64,000 nt of DNA from Pycnopodia helianthoides (taxonomy: Eukaryota > Echinodermata > Asteroidea > Forcipulatida > Asteriidae). The stretch is taken from assembly GCA_032158295.1 (NCBI GenBank), contig CM063245.1, positions 1,736,001 through 1,800,000 of the forward strand, read 5' to 3'. Below the pieces are notes generated by a model, which saw nothing but the letters and a program-made list of their open reading frames with translations, was not told where the DNA came from and made no database searches. Both the position numbers and the translations under genes were made by a program. Below are positions 24,079-36,477 of the stretch, one piece after another; positions within the stretch are counted from its first letter, which is position 1, and every line of letters starts with the position of its first letter.

Positions 24079-24466
24079 AGGAACATTACAGAATTGGTAA
24101 GAAAAAAAAACTTGTAAAATATACTTTTTGATCACAGATTTACGTAAAACATACACGGTCTAATGATGATGATAGTAGAAAACATCCCTTGAAATATTTC
24201 TGTCGGAAATGCCATATTTGATGAGAAATGAGTAAACTAATTTTCCGATTGGAGTTTATCGCTCAGTGAGCGTTTTGTTCATTTGTTGAATCTATATGAT
24301 TTCATGCAAATGTGTAATCGGTTTTTCACTATTCTCTCGTGACCCAGATGGCCGATCGATCTCAAACTTCTACAGGTTTGTCAGTTTATGTATATGGTGG
24401 ATTACATAAAATGCTTACACTGCAAGCAACTGTTTTGTTAGCAAAAACCAATTCTGTAATGTTCCT
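24079..24466 (-). mobile_element. TTAA-MITE family A, full length
   Basis: TTAA is exact on both sides (24075-24078, 24467-24470). It has complete termini, core and palindrome. Confidence 0.9.
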
Positions 24467-25628
24467 TTAAGGGTAGGATAGCCACACCAGCCAATAACTT
24501 AGACTTATTTCCTTTGGGCTTCGGCTGTGCAGCCAAAGCCAAAGTTTTATGATTCGAATAAGGCCAAACATTAGCACCCGTCGTCATGGCAGTTTCACGG
24601 GTTAATTGTATACAATTGTACCTGAATGAAATTAATGCATTGTTCCTCGACCATTGTTATGGTTTACCTTTATTGTACAAAATTGTTTATAAATATCATA
24701 AACCCACCAATTGTTACCAACCGCAGGCCTAGGAATTGAACATTTTTGTTCAATGCATTGTTAGATTATTAAACTCTACACCAAAACCCGAGAGCACATG
24801 TATTGTAAATGTTTCGCAGTTTGGTTTTTATGAAATGCTGACAGAAAAACTTCAATCCACATGCCGATGTTGCCGCTCTACAGCGACAACTTTGTTGTCA
24901 ATATCTGGTTCCGTCCGACCGAAGACGGCACAAAATAGTGCCGCGAGCAATAAACACATTACCGCCTCGTTGAATAACGATGCCGCCCACTCTCTGTTAT
25001 CAATATCGCTACACAACTGAACCCTGAGAATGCGGTCACATTGTCCTCATTTCCGAAGACAAAAGTTTGAACGCATGGGAAAAAAAGTGTCAGTACCATT
25101 TGACACAATCGCAACTTCCTCGTGTCGGCAACCAACACAGGGCTAAACCCGACGCTACAACAACAAAATGATTACACTGTAGTGTAAACCATGGCATAAA
25201 CTTTACAGCAACAGTAAAAATCATTCACGCACAAAGTGTGAATGAAGAGTTTTTACAAACCGCAAACTTTCCATTTACAAAATCAACAGCCCGGTATGTC
25301 AATACTCAATATTAAATTAAACAACAGACAAATTTCTAAAATCGTCTCATAAAAGGTATAATTCAATAGAATAATAGTGTTAGTCATATTTAGAAAATCG
25401 CCTTAGGCTTTCTTTGGAATACAGGTACGAAAAAGGTGATGGGTGGAAATTATGTTTGGGCCTTACGTTATCAGGTTCAACATGTTTGTACAGTAAGGAG
25501 TTCATCTGCAGTGTTAGTGTGGTGGCCATGATTGTTTCAGGTTGAATCCACTTGTAATATGCATTACACAATCTAATCATCAAAATGGTAACCCTTTCAT
25601 TCAAACCCATAGTGCAAATAATTGTTAA
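24467..25628. other. Intergenic, no supported gene
   Basis: A minus-strand ATG frame (25610-25380, 76 codons, starting MGLNERV) includes a GTAAGG donor-like site, but no acceptor or homologue was recognised. The remainder is unassigned. Confidence 0.35.
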
Positions 25629-26022
25629 AGGAACATTACAGAATTGGTAAGAACAAAACTTGTAAAATATACTTTTTGATCACAGATTTACATAAAACTT
25701 ACACGGTCTAATGATGATGATAGTAGAAAACATCCCTTTAAATATTTCTGTCTGAAAAGCCATATTCGATAAGAAATGAATAAACTAATTTTCCGATTGG
25801 AGTTTATCGCTCAGTGCGCGTTTTATTCATTTGTTGAATCTATATGATTTCATGCAAATGTGTAATTGGTTTTTCACTATTTTCTCGTGACCCAGATGGC
25901 CGATCGATCTCAAACTTCTACAGGTTTGTCAGTTTATGTATATGGTGGATTACATAAAGTAAGTGGTGGATTACACTGCCAGCAACTGTTTTGTTAGCAA
26001 AAACCAATTCTGTAATGTTCCT
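25629..26022 (-). mobile_element. TTAA-MITE family A, full length
   Basis: Left TTAA is present; the right is TTAC. A small local duplication (AAGTAAGTGGTGGATTACA) interrupts the stretch before the right end. Confidence 0.88.
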
Positions 26023-26293
26023 TTACGCAACAGTTTTTTTCTGCTCTATGTATGAGATTGGGCTCAAGTAGTCAGCAACAATTAGACATCGCTCATTGAG
26101 CGAGTCCCAGACTACTTTCTCGTAGGCTAAATTACATGACAACACATATAAAAGGTATGCAAGTGAAAAATGAGCAGTCAAGTGGAAATACATGAACAGA
26201 GAGAGAGATAAGCAGAGGGCATACACAGCAAAAGCAAGGAGTACACAATAAAAATAAACAAAATCAATAGTATCACATTTGACTAATTCAGGG

Positions 26294-26600
26294 GTGGGGT
26301 GGCGTGTCATTGGAGCGTGGGTTCGAATCCTGGTCACGACACGGGTGTCCTTGAGCAAGACACTGAGCCATAAATTGCTTCTCTTAATCCAGGTGTGTAA
26401 ATGGGAAACTGCGATGGCTGAGACAGCAGTGTGTTGGATTAACCCATAAGCGTTAATACAAGCAGTTTGGGTTCGTTTGCTCTCCGCAGGGAAATTGAGA
26501 AAGTTTAAGGGTCGGTTACAGAATAATACGCCTGTCCAATAAACACGGACAAAGTTGTAAAGAGCCTAGCTACTACGATATGCATGGTAAAACCAAGTCT
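26294..26600 (+). mobile_element. Probable tRNA-derived SINE
   Basis: GGTTCGAATCCTGG matches a polymerase III B-box, followed by the CACGACACGGGTGTCCTTGA-GCAAGACAC block common in invertebrate SINE-like repeats, then a long body. The A-box side is degraded. Confidence 0.45.
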
Positions 26601-27224
26601 TTATATCGAAACAGTGTCCAATATAAACGAGCAGTAGTGTTGTTTTTGTTCTTTCAAACAAAAATGTACGCACTGAGACAGTGAAACGTGAATTTAGTAG
26701 AGAATAAAAGGTGTGCACGACTCATCTCTGATATGGATTAGTATACAAGTATTAACACAGAAGAGTATATCTCTGCTCTCGAGTCGTCTGTGTCTGGCAC
26801 CAAGCCCCCCCCCCCCATTCCCACATACCACCATGTGCTGAATGTGACTCGAAGATTATCCACCCCCTCAAAATGTGCTCCTAACCCATAAATCCCCAGC
26901 CTCCTCGTCTGAATTCTTTTTTTAAAACAACAATATTATGACCGCACCCACCCCCTCAAAAAGAAGGGAAGAAGTAAAAAATATAAAACCGACAATAAAC
27001 TTGACAGACGCCGTAAAATAACTGAACAGACACACGGAGCTGTAGAGGTCCGAGGCCCTCCTTGTAATTGCTGGTGTTTCGATGATGGATTCGGCGCCGG
27101 AATCTGTTCATTTAGAGACCATTACCAGCTTGGTACTAACCTCTTAGCCTAGATACAAGTCGCATCTCCACTGGTTCCTTTAAAGGAACGGTCACGGTTC
27201 GGGAAGACCATCCCCGGCTTTCAA
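26601..27224. other. Intergenic, C-rich runs, no gene
   Basis: A C run lies at 26806-26816 with several ACCCCCTCAAA motifs. I see no coding or element boundaries. Confidence 0.4.
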
Positions 27225-27626
27225 AGGCAGTGGATACTTTTGGTGATTACTCAAGAAAAAAACATTACCATGACAACTGACTTAGGAAGGAGCACCTGAG
27301 AGCTGCTGATAGTGAAAACCATTGTGAGAGACGACACCATCTGATGACGTCATGTGGGCTAGTTTTGAGAAAGAGGTACTTTCTCACTAAAATATTTGAA
27401 TCTGAGAAAGGCTTCAGGCATGAAGGCCTATCTCAGGCATATGAAAGCACACAATTCCACGCGTGCAACAAGGGTGTTTTTCCCTTATTTTCTTGCAACT
27501 TCGATGACCAATATTGAGCCCAAATTTTCACCCCAAATTTTCACAGGTTTGTTATTTTATGCACATGTTGGGATACACAAGTTGTGATACTAGGTCTTTG
27601 ACAATTACCAAAAGTATACCCTGCCT
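27225..27626 (-). mobile_element. TTAA-MITE family C, diverged
   Basis: The ends AGGCAGTGGATACTTTTGGT and ACCAAAAGTATACCCTGCCT form an inverted pair. The central ACGCGT palindrome has been replaced by unrelated sequence. The CCCAAATTTTCA motif at the core is locally duplicated. Confidence 0.75.
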
Positions 27627-29718
27627 TTAAGAAACATTTCACTCTACAGTATCGTATTGTCTTTAATCTAATGTTAACATGATTGTACTGGGAAGTATTG
27701 GGTCTTAAAACAAACTTGATGGACCATATTCAATGAGTTTTTCTTCTGCAATTTGTTTCGTTTTCGTTATTATTTGAGTTTAACGACTTTATGTTTGTTT
27801 AGCTGATTAAGACTGTTCATCAGTTTAACCTGGATTGATATACAACTTGTTTAAATCTGCATACTTTACCAAAATGGCCATACAGATTTTCATTCGAGGA
27901 ACAGTATTACAGAGGAAAATTACACAGTTTATCTTTGGGTCGGGAAATTATACATTTCCTTCGAATCCTTTTAGTCTTGGAAAGAAAACAACAATATATT
28001 CCTAACCCAATGAAGTGATTTACTAGGGTCCTTCCTCACTCTAACAAAACCCAACCCATATGGTAAACTCAACAATATACACCCAAACTGTTGGACTCTG
28101 ATTACTGTGGTTTGCCTGAACCCAAGTAACGGTATAATCCGTTTACCAGTGCATTCCTCAGTGCAAAGAGTAAAACAAAACATGCAGTCTGGTTTTGGTG
28201 GATGCAATGAATTGGGATAACACGTCATTGCACGGAATGAATTGATACATTCATTCCAAGTCCCTAGCTCTCAAGAAACGCAAAAAAGGTAAAATCAGTT
28301 AAACATTTCAGAGAAATGTCCGCTCAAATTCTTGGAAAAAAGGTGTATAAACAATAATATGTTCTGAACAATATCAGACAACAAAAAATGCCTTTCACAA
28401 ATTAGTCTGATTGGGCAGACTTAGAAGATGAGAGATTCTCAAGCAGGAAGCATTTTCCGGTGAGCTTCCAATAAGTGTCCATTTGAGATTGATTTCGGAA
28501 TAATTACATTACAAAGGTTTAAACCACCCCTTTAATGTTTTTTTCCAACCGTTGTGATTGTATATCTTTCCCATTCATTTTTATTGCTGACCGGTCATTG
28601 ATGGGTACCATTGTGAAAGAAGATGTCAAGAGGTGGGGGATTTAAACGTGAAGTTTAAGGGTGCCTCCATTTGTAAGGTAAGGACACGCAATAAACACTA
28701 TAAAGGTCACACAATGGGCATGTGGGAAGCTTTAAAGGAAATGGACTGAGTTTGACTGAGTTCTGTTGTCCCGAGCTCTAAAATACGATTTTATAAAGTG
28801 TTTATTTTGTGGGAAATAACATTCACCAGGCATGCAACTGTAACTTCACACACAAAAATGAGGATATTACAAAATTTCAATGATTTTGTACAGTATTTTT
28901 CAATTTTGAATGGTAAAACTGAGAATAAAAAAAGAGGAAATCAGCTGATCCTAGGAAAAGTTGCATGCCTGATTCATTTAGCGGTAATATTTTTATACCT
29001 AGTGACGTCTTACTGATTTATTGGTTTATTTTAAAGGATGTTTCTAATCAGTAATAAACAATCAATTTGGCCTTTCAGCTACGAGATGTATGAATAACAT
29101 TAAATAAAAAAAAAAACATTTAAAAAACCCCAAATTAATTCAAACCTATTTAAGTATGGCCTTTCAAAAATCAATGAAGTACTTTTTCACAAAATTGTTT
29201 TGACAAATGTTTGAAATACATTCTCTTGTCTCGTACAGTACCAAAGGCAGAATCGGATTCACGAACATACTTCAAAACAATTTGCAACTTATTTTTTTAC
29301 GGCAATTAGATTTCCTATCGACGAACAGAACCACTTGCGAAGTATAAACATTATGGTATAGTTTACGACAAATTTTCACTTATTTTATGGTGATTACATC
29401 AGTAACTTTAAACACGGATCGTGTTTAAATGTAAAATTCACAGAACATCCTTGGTGACAATTTGTACAAAAACAAAGTTGAACACGACCGTTAAAACTGG
29501 CAAATGTACAAGAATTCCCACACAAGTACATGAGAGTTCAACAAAACAAGTAATCACATTACATTGATTGCAATAAAACACACTGTGAGTGGGTTGCATT
29601 TTATGAGGCTTTTATTCAGCATTTCATTCATAACTTGACCGAGGACGCGGTCTAGTTTTCCATCATCGAGTATGTAAATGAATACAGTAGCTTCTGAACA
29701 GAAATTCTTGTGTCTTAC
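27627..29718. other. Intergenic, AT-rich, no supported gene
   Basis: Only short frames. No repeat family from elsewhere in the window was recognised here, which makes it one of the quietest stretches. Confidence 0.4.
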
Positions 29719-29805
29719 CTTATTTTTCCAATGCGAATGTAGATCATGTTTTAGGCCTTTTTCCTTTTTCTCTTCTTGGTGATCAGGTTTCAAGTCACTG
29801 GTGAC
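29719..29805 (-). CDS. Candidate exon, unknown protein
   Basis: On the minus strand, CCCTTTTCCTCTCTCCACAG precedes 87 nt (29 codons, no stop) ending AATAAG before GTAAGA. The frame encodes a highly charged peptide (VTSDLKPDHQEEKKEKGLKH, then DLHSHWKNK). Without splicing, the same frame continues 55 codons to a TGA at 29556-29554. The splice signals are strong, but there is no recognised homologue and no partner exon, so it may be chance. Confidence 0.3.
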
Positions 29806-29896
29806 CTGTGGAGAGAGGAAAAGGGTATAGAATTGGGAATAACCAGAATTCCAAATGAAGTTTGGTTCATACCAAAACTCTATTAATTAGTTTTAA

Positions 29897-30279
29897 AGAC
29901 ACTGGACACCTTTGGTAATTGTCAAAGACCAGTCTTCTCACTTGGTGTATCTCAACATATGCACAAAATAACAAACCTGTGAAAATTTGAACTCAATTGG
30001 TCGTCGAAGTTGCGAAGTAAAATATAAGGAAGAAAAAACACCCTTGTCACACGAAGTTGTGTGCTTTCAGATGCTTGATTTCGAGACCTCACGCATGAGG
30101 TCTCAAAATCAATTCAAATATTTTACCGAGAAATTTCTTCTTTCTCAAAAGCTACGTTACTTCAGAGGGAGCCGTTTCTCACAATGTTTTATACTATCAA
30201 CAGCTCTCCATTGCTCGTTACCAAGTAAGTTTTTATGCTAACAACTATTTTGAGTAATTACCAATAGTGTCCAGTGCCT
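29897..30279 (+). mobile_element. TTAA-MITE family C, full length
   Basis: TTAA flanks at 29893-29896 and 30280-30283. Complete ends. The palindrome has one change (ACGCAT for ACGCGT). The recurrent family C frame (84 codons) is open here. Confidence 0.9.
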
Positions 30280-30317
30280 TTAAGAGCACAAATCCTCCCG
30301 TAGAGGGGCAGATAGGG

Positions 30318-30612
30318 GGAATTGTTTTGGGGAATTGTGCCTTTGAAGATACAAGCATGGAATTTAGCACACAGTCAGAGTATGCCATGAGAAAGATTTG
30401 AAGCTGTATGGCCATCGCATATTTGAAATTTGAAGAAGATATACAGGCAGAATAACATGCAATTTTGAAAATGTTCAAAATGGCTGCAAGTGCTTGCGTT
30501 ATCTACTCCCTATAATTGTTGTTCAAAGGACAAATCTGCGATGGCCCAACAGCCAAATATCTTTCTCATGACATACCCTGACTATATGCCAACAAAGGCA
30601 CAATCCCATCAC
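30318..30612. mobile_element. Inverted-repeat element with ~95-bp arms
   Basis: The left arm GGAATTGTGCCTTTGAAGAT, then ATGCCATGAGAAAGAT and GGCCATCGCA is mirrored by the right arm CTTTGTTGG..., TATGTCATGAGAAAGAT and GGCCATCGCA when read in reverse complement. No target duplication was identified. Confidence 0.6.
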
Positions 30613-31085
30613 CTCCTGCCGTACTGCAGCATAGCAAAAACAGAGGAGTATTCTCTCCTAGATCTAACACAGTGAATCAGGTTGTAGTTTCCTTATCAAT
30701 GTTTCTGCAGTGTTTTGAAATATAATTTGAGGTTATCCTTTCGGATGTAATATGTATTCAAAAATAAAAAAGTTTATTCCTAGGGAGGTAGGGGCAGTCA
30801 GGAGGTGGGGAGGGGTATGTTGTCACATTTTGCTATTTGCCTCTGCCATTTCCAATGCCTGTCTTAATTACTCCCTAGGTCTACTTGACTCGGGTGACCT
30901 AAATCCATGCACCACTTTCCTCCACTCATATTATATGTCACTTCAGACTGTTTGGACTTGGATAAGATTGGTAAGCCTGGCCCAGTGATCAGACAACTGC
31001 ACGGAGAGGATTTGGGAGGCTTGGGGTTAATGTGTAAACTCTATTGCACTCAAAGAGACAATATACATGGTTGTTTGTCAACTAA
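30613..31085. other. No recognised feature
   Basis: Short unassigned frames only. Confidence 0.4.
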
Positions 31086-31476
31086 AGGAACATTACAGAA
31101 TTGGTAAGAAAAAAAGAAAATTGTAAATTATACTTTTTTATCACAGATTTACATAAAACTTACACGGTCTAATGATGATGATAGTAGCAAACATCCCTTG
31201 AAATATTTCTGTCTTAAATGCCATATTTGATGAGAAATGAATAAACTAATTTTCCAATTGGAGTTTATCGCTCAGTGAGCGTTTTATTCATTTGTTGAAT
31301 CTATATGATTTCATGCAAATGTGTAATCGGTTTTTCACTATTTTCTCGTGACCCAGATGGCCGATCGATCTCAAACTTCTACAGGTTTGTCAGTTGATGT
31401 ATATGGTGGATTACATAAAGTGCTTACACTGCCAGCAACTGTTTTGTTGGCAAAAAAACAATTCTGTAATGTTCCT
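31086..31476 (-). mobile_element. TTAA-MITE family A, full length
   Basis: Right TTAA is intact; the left is CTAA. All internal landmarks are present. Confidence 0.9.
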
Positions 31477-32944
31477 TTAACACTGCAACCCCAAACCAGC
31501 AAAAATAAAGCTTCGACCGATTGCATTAATGAGTATTTCAGAGATGAATGGAAGAAAAACAGCCAATACTGAGCATCATCAATTAAGGATGCTGAACATT
31601 TTTCGTCTAACCACACCGCTGCAGCAGTTTTTCAACATCAATGTGACACACTTTATCTTGATTCAAAGACAGTAATCAACCATAGGGGGCCTACTACTAT
31701 TGTATCTTTATTATTGGTCCCTTTTTTAAGTTAAACTTTTTATGTCTTTCTGGGTTTTCAAGTCTCATTAAAAAAATGTTAGAGACTGTCGAATATATAT
31801 TTATGTTATTTTCTTAGAGTCTTTAGCAGCAACATAATTATGTCAAGATTTTCAGTGTTGTAAAGAGACTTTACCATAGACGTAGAACATTATTAAATAA
31901 ACGCTGTTGTTGCTGTTGTTTTTTTACGCCAGGAGGAAGTTTTATCAACGAAACACACAATATTATTGACTGAGCATCGACCCTTCATATCCAGTGACTC
32001 GGTGACCTGCTCTAAATCCACATCTGCGGTATTATGAATGAATAAGTCATCGTGTCCTTGTCTGTCTGTTTATTTAATTGATCTGCTTCCAAGATCTTCC
32101 TTGTAGGATCATTGACCTATTTTGAAATAATAATATCTTTCAGATTTGATCATCGGCAGAACCATCATCGCAGGCGACAAACACATGGTAACACAAGACG
32201 GCCGAGTACGTTTGTAAACAGACAGATCATTTTTTTTGAAAGTCAGTTGAGAGATTGCAAATTTAGTTTCAACATTTCTAAAGATTCTCCACAATTCTGG
32301 TCATTTTGAGAAAGCAACTGATCGTTTGAATGTGTTCATCAGAAATCAGTTTATGTTTAAAAAAATTTTTAAAAAAAAAGCCTTTGTTGTAACCCTTATA
32401 CTGTATGCATGACGTACGGACCACCAAAACGAGTCTGAAGTTTAGACCGAAAGCCGACTCAGTTTCCAACCAAAACATTTTGTTTTTCAAACTCCTGGGA
32501 AAAAAAACGCAAAAAACAGGGGCACGGCAAGATCGGGGGAGGATCCGTTACACCAAATTTGCACAGTAGTTGAAACTTCATCTTGACCCGAACAATATCG
32601 GCTACAGCTTTGACGTGAGTGGCCGGTTCGGCTACCGGCAGAGGAACCTTCGGCACCGATTCACAATGTGTACTGGTGCGAAGTTGTGTTTGTAAATGGA
32701 GAAGGAAACTGTATAGTCGTTCCCATCCTTGCTAATGAGCCGAATTCCCTTCAGTCTCGGAGGTGAAATATGCAAGGTTTGAGATTTTATTTCCCAAAAA
32801 TGTGGGGGAAAGAAATACGTTCGTGCAGACCATGACGGAAGGGCAGATTTAAGCTCTTGCGTCACTTTGGACAAAAATGGTTATTACGAAACGGGTGTCA
32901 AACTGAACAGGCCATAAAATTGATTTTTCCATACAACATATACC
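31477..32944. other. Intergenic, no supported gene
   Basis: Two overlapping minus-strand frames at 32874-32632 and 32656-32459 have reasonable amino-acid composition but no recognised homology or paired splice sites. The rest is AT-rich. Confidence 0.35.
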
Positions 32945-33395
32945 GCTTGTGACTGGTTTCCTGCTTAATTTTGCTTAAAGGAACATTACAGAATTGGTTT
33001 TGCTAACAAAACAGTTGCTGGCAGTGTAAGCACTTTATGTAATCCACCATATACATAAACTGACAAACCTGTAGAAGTTAGATAGTGAAAAACCGATTAC
33101 ACATTTGCATGAAATCATATAGATTCAACAAAATGAATAAAACGCTCACTGAGCGATAAACTCCAATCAGAAAATGAGTTTATTCATTTCTCATCAAATA
33201 TGGCATTTCAGACAAAAATATTTCAAGGGATGTTTTCTACCATCATCATCATTAGACTGTGTAAGTTTTATGTAAATCTGTGATCAAAAGTATATTTTAC
33301 AAGTTTTTTTCTTACCAATTATGTAGTGTTCCTTTAAGCAGAAAACTATTAAGCAAATTGTTCGGCTTACACATGTTCTATGAAATTGGGCCAAC
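32945..33395. mobile_element. Family F hairpin MITE disrupted by family A
   Basis: F-type sequence (TTGTGACTGGTTTCCTGCTT) leads to a TTAA, then an A element, then a second TTAA followed by GCAGAAAACTATTAAGCAAA and CTATGAAATTGGGCC. Removing the A element and one TTAA restores a continuous F fragment. Confidence 0.7.
32979..33333 (+). mobile_element. TTAA-MITE family A, nested in F, internal deletion
   Basis: TTAA on both sides (32975-32978, 33334-33337). About 30 bp of the core (GATCGATCGG...GAGAAAA) is deleted between GTAGAAGTTAGA and TAGTGAAAAA. Confidence 0.88.
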
Positions 33396-33499
33396 TTGTG
33401 CAACAGTTGTGCCACCATAAAAACCCACGTGGTTGAATGGTTTCAAATCGCTGGGAAAACCATAGGCCCTATCAAAAACATGAGCCTTTAAAAGACTGT

Positions 33500-33725
33500 T
33501 AAAATGAGGCTTGTTCACCGCTAATTTTGCTTGCGAATTGTATTCTGCTTAATGGAATTAGGCCCTGTGCGCATTTCCATGAAGTTTTTATGCATTAAAA
33601 GTTGCTAAGCACAGAAAAAACTTGCTTACCAGCCAAAATGCCACGTGCTTGTGACTGGTTCCCTGTTTGTATTTGCTCAGCATGAAAGCTGCTAAACACC
33701 GATTTCTGCTGAACAGCTCTAGTTA
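33500..33725. mobile_element. Family F fragments, degraded
   Basis: Pieces such as TTCTGCTTAATGGAATTAGG, TTGCTAAGCACAGAAAAAAC, CTTGTGACTGGTTCCCTG and CAGCATGAAAGCTGCTAAAC follow the F pattern, but the ends are lost. Confidence 0.5.
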
Positions 33726-34005
33726 TAATGCCCTGACTGTTCGTGATTTTAGTTTCGCCAAGTCATGTAGGATATGACCCAATACTGGGCATTAATGACT
33801 TCTTGATCAATGTGCAAGCATGATCAATGTGCAAGCATGATGAATGTGATTTGTCGCCCTCAGGTGGTTGACCCGAAACATTGCTGACATTCTTGCAGTA
33901 AAATGTTGCAACAAGGAAGATTTGTTGCCTTGAGTACCATTCGGGTCTCCCCTGCATTAAAGGTGTTACACAGGATGGGCAAGAATAAAAAACATAAATG
34001 TTTAA

Positions 34006-34391
34006 AGGAACATTACAGAATTGGTTTTTGCTAACAAAACAGTTGCTGGCAGTGTAAGCACTTTATGTAATCCACCATATACATAAACTGACAAACCTGT
34101 AGAAGTTTGAGATCGATCGGCCATCTGGGTCACGAGAAAATAGTGAAAAGCCGATTACACATTTGCATAAAATCATATAGATGCAACAAATGAATAAAAC
34201 GCTCACTGAGCGATAAACTCCAATCGGAAAATGAGTTTATTCATTTCTCATCAAATATGGCATTTCAGACAGAAATATTTCAAGGGATGTTTTCTACTAT
34301 CATCATCATTAGACCGTGTAAGTTTTATGTAAATCTGTGATCAAAAAGAATATTTTACAAGTTTTTTTCTTACCAATTCTGTAATGTTCCT
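34006..34391 (+). mobile_element. TTAA-MITE family A nested in B
   Basis: Exact TTAA on both sides (34002-34005, 34392-34395). In uninterrupted B copies the same place reads GTTTAATTTTAGTCTG, so the target was one TTAA that is now duplicated. This establishes the target-site rule for family A. Confidence 0.93.
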
Positions 34392-34679
34392 TTAATTTTA
34401 GTCTGAAAGCTTGCTGATTATAAAGTTCATACTATAAAGCCGATTTTGATGTGAGTTGTTTCCCTCCGAAATGAAGACATTATAGAAAACTGTCTGTAAA
34501 ACTCTTTTTTTTTTAAACCCGCAACTGTTCATTTCGGTTGTTACAACCAAAATTAAGGACAATGTGTTTACATGCTAAAAATTATTTTTTTCCTAACTCA
34601 CACAACGGATTAATCCCAAATTTTCACAGGTTTGTTATTTCATGTATAGGGTTGATCACACTAAACATGCGCACTGTCT

Positions 34680-35300
34680 ACGACTATTTTGTCAGCTAGC
34701 TCTACCAATCCTAAAACATGAACACTGTCTGCGACTATTTTGTCAGCTCTACCAATTCTAAAACATGAACAATGTCTGCGACTATTTTGTCAGCTAGCTA
34801 TACCAACCCTAAAACATGTACACTGTCTGCGACTATTTTGTCAGCTCTACCAATTCTAAAACATGAACAATGTCTGCGACTATTTTGTCAGCTCTACCAA
34901 TCCTAAAACATGAACACTGTCTGCGACTATTTTGTAAGCTCTACCAATCCTAAAACATGAACACTGTCTGCGACTATTTTGTCAGCTCTACCAATCCTAA
35001 AACATAAACACTGTCTGCGACTATTATGTCAGCTCTACCAATCCTAAAACATGAACACTGTCTGCGACTATGTTGTCAGCTCTACCAATCCTAAAACATG
35101 AACACTGTCTGCGACTATTTTGTCAGCTCTACCAATCCTAAAACATGAACACTGTCTGCGACTATTTTGTCAGCTCTACCAATCCTAAAACATGAACACT
35201 GTCTGCGACTATTTTGTCAGCTCTACCAATCCTAAAACATGCGCACTGTCTACGACTATTTTGTCAGCTAGCTATACCAACCCTAAAACATGAACAATTT
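34680..35300 (+). repeat. 47-bp minisatellite, ~13 units
   Basis: The unit is TCTACCAATCCTAAAACATG, AACACTGTCTGCGACTATTT, TGTCAGC. Some units carry an extra CTAG (GTCAGCTAGC), giving 51 bp. It is the reverse complement of the unit at 55527-58928 and has the same junction between units (CCAATCCTAAAACATG). Confidence 0.93.
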
Positions 35301-36477
35301 GTCAGAAATTACCAGTGCTTGTAATAATAATAACAGCTTTGTTTATGGTAGATGTCACATCAAAGATGATTATTCAATGGGCTACCATAATACAAATACC
35401 TACAAAATTACATATAAACATATACGAGTTCCAGTTCCCAATTAAAGATACTATAGTTAAGTGTGGCGATCAAAAAAGGGGGTAGGATTCAAACGCCATT
35501 TTATTGACTTTGGCAGTATTTCAACTGGATCTGGAGGACTGGAACTTGGTTTATAGTAGTAGTGAGCTTTCAGACCGAAACTAACCTGTTTTTGTTTCTT
35601 TCGATTTACAATTCATGTACTTTGCCCTTAAAGAAAACTGGTCTGATTGTGGTTGCAAGGCTTTTTTATAGTTTAGACAAATTAATGTTTATTGCATCGA
35701 CTGTAATGTTGATTAGTATGAGTGCTTTGTTTTAGACGCCGTTTCATGGAAGACTTTTGGCGACGTTAGGGGGCAGCAGACTCACCACATTAAACAAGCT
35801 CTCCCATATAGCAACCATTGCTAAATGCTAAACATTCAACAATACATAACAAAGATTCTGAAATCTCTCAGCGACTTGAAAACTTGACAATTAAACTTCA
35901 TTTTTCTTTTCAATTTTGTGTAGGTTAGCCGTTTGGCTTTTGAGTTAAGGCTCATCCAAAACAAAAACGCCCCTGACCGTCTAAACTGGGCACTTCGGCA
36001 GACTCCATCTTTGAAAAATCACCCTAAACCTTTCAGCAAAATAGGGCCATTTTTTGAAGGCTAGTAAGTTGAAAGCCAACAACCCCCGGGCTAAGGTTTT
36101 GTCCGGCTGTTTTGAAGCCCCGTACCAGACAACTCACGTTTTTAAAAATAACTGATAGGGCCTAACCTGGAGCCCACGATTAAGCCGCGGTTTCGAAAGG
36201 GCCCACCATGTCATGTTTTTTTTTTACAATGCGCATTTCACTGAGCATCAATGGCATTGCAAAGAGAGGGCAGAGTTGATAGTCTTCGTACACGCCTTGC
36301 ACAAGAGTTCTGTGCAAGTTAGGATTCAGAAAATGTGTACGACGCGAATAGAATGATGAGTTAATGAACCGATACTCACTGAGGGCGCACTTCATTAAAA
36401 GTGGTCATGACAATCCGGCGCGATTTATTGATTATTCGTTGGATTATTCAGTATTAAAAATGATATTCTTCATTTAA
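35301..36477. other. Intergenic; possible LINE tail, otherwise unassigned
   Basis: AATAATAATAACAGCTTTGT-TTATGG at 35322-35350 and the following 120 bases resemble a retrotransposon 3' end. The rest has no recognised feature. Confidence 0.35.

Larger units (their letters stand above)
33961..35300 (+). mobile_element. TTAA-MITE family B, interrupted by A and carrying a 47-bp array
   Basis: The B left end (AGGTGTTACACAGGATGGG) follows TTAA at 33957-33960. The A element occupies 34006-34391, between duplicated TTAA sites. B then resumes with TTTTAGTCTGAAAGCTTGCT and runs through its core into the array at 34680-35300. The normal B right end is missing after the array. Confidence 0.85.

Noticed and set aside
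32459..32874. Two overlapping minus-strand frames with plausible composition
   Set aside because: They use different frames, lack ATG starts and have no paired splice sites or known family.
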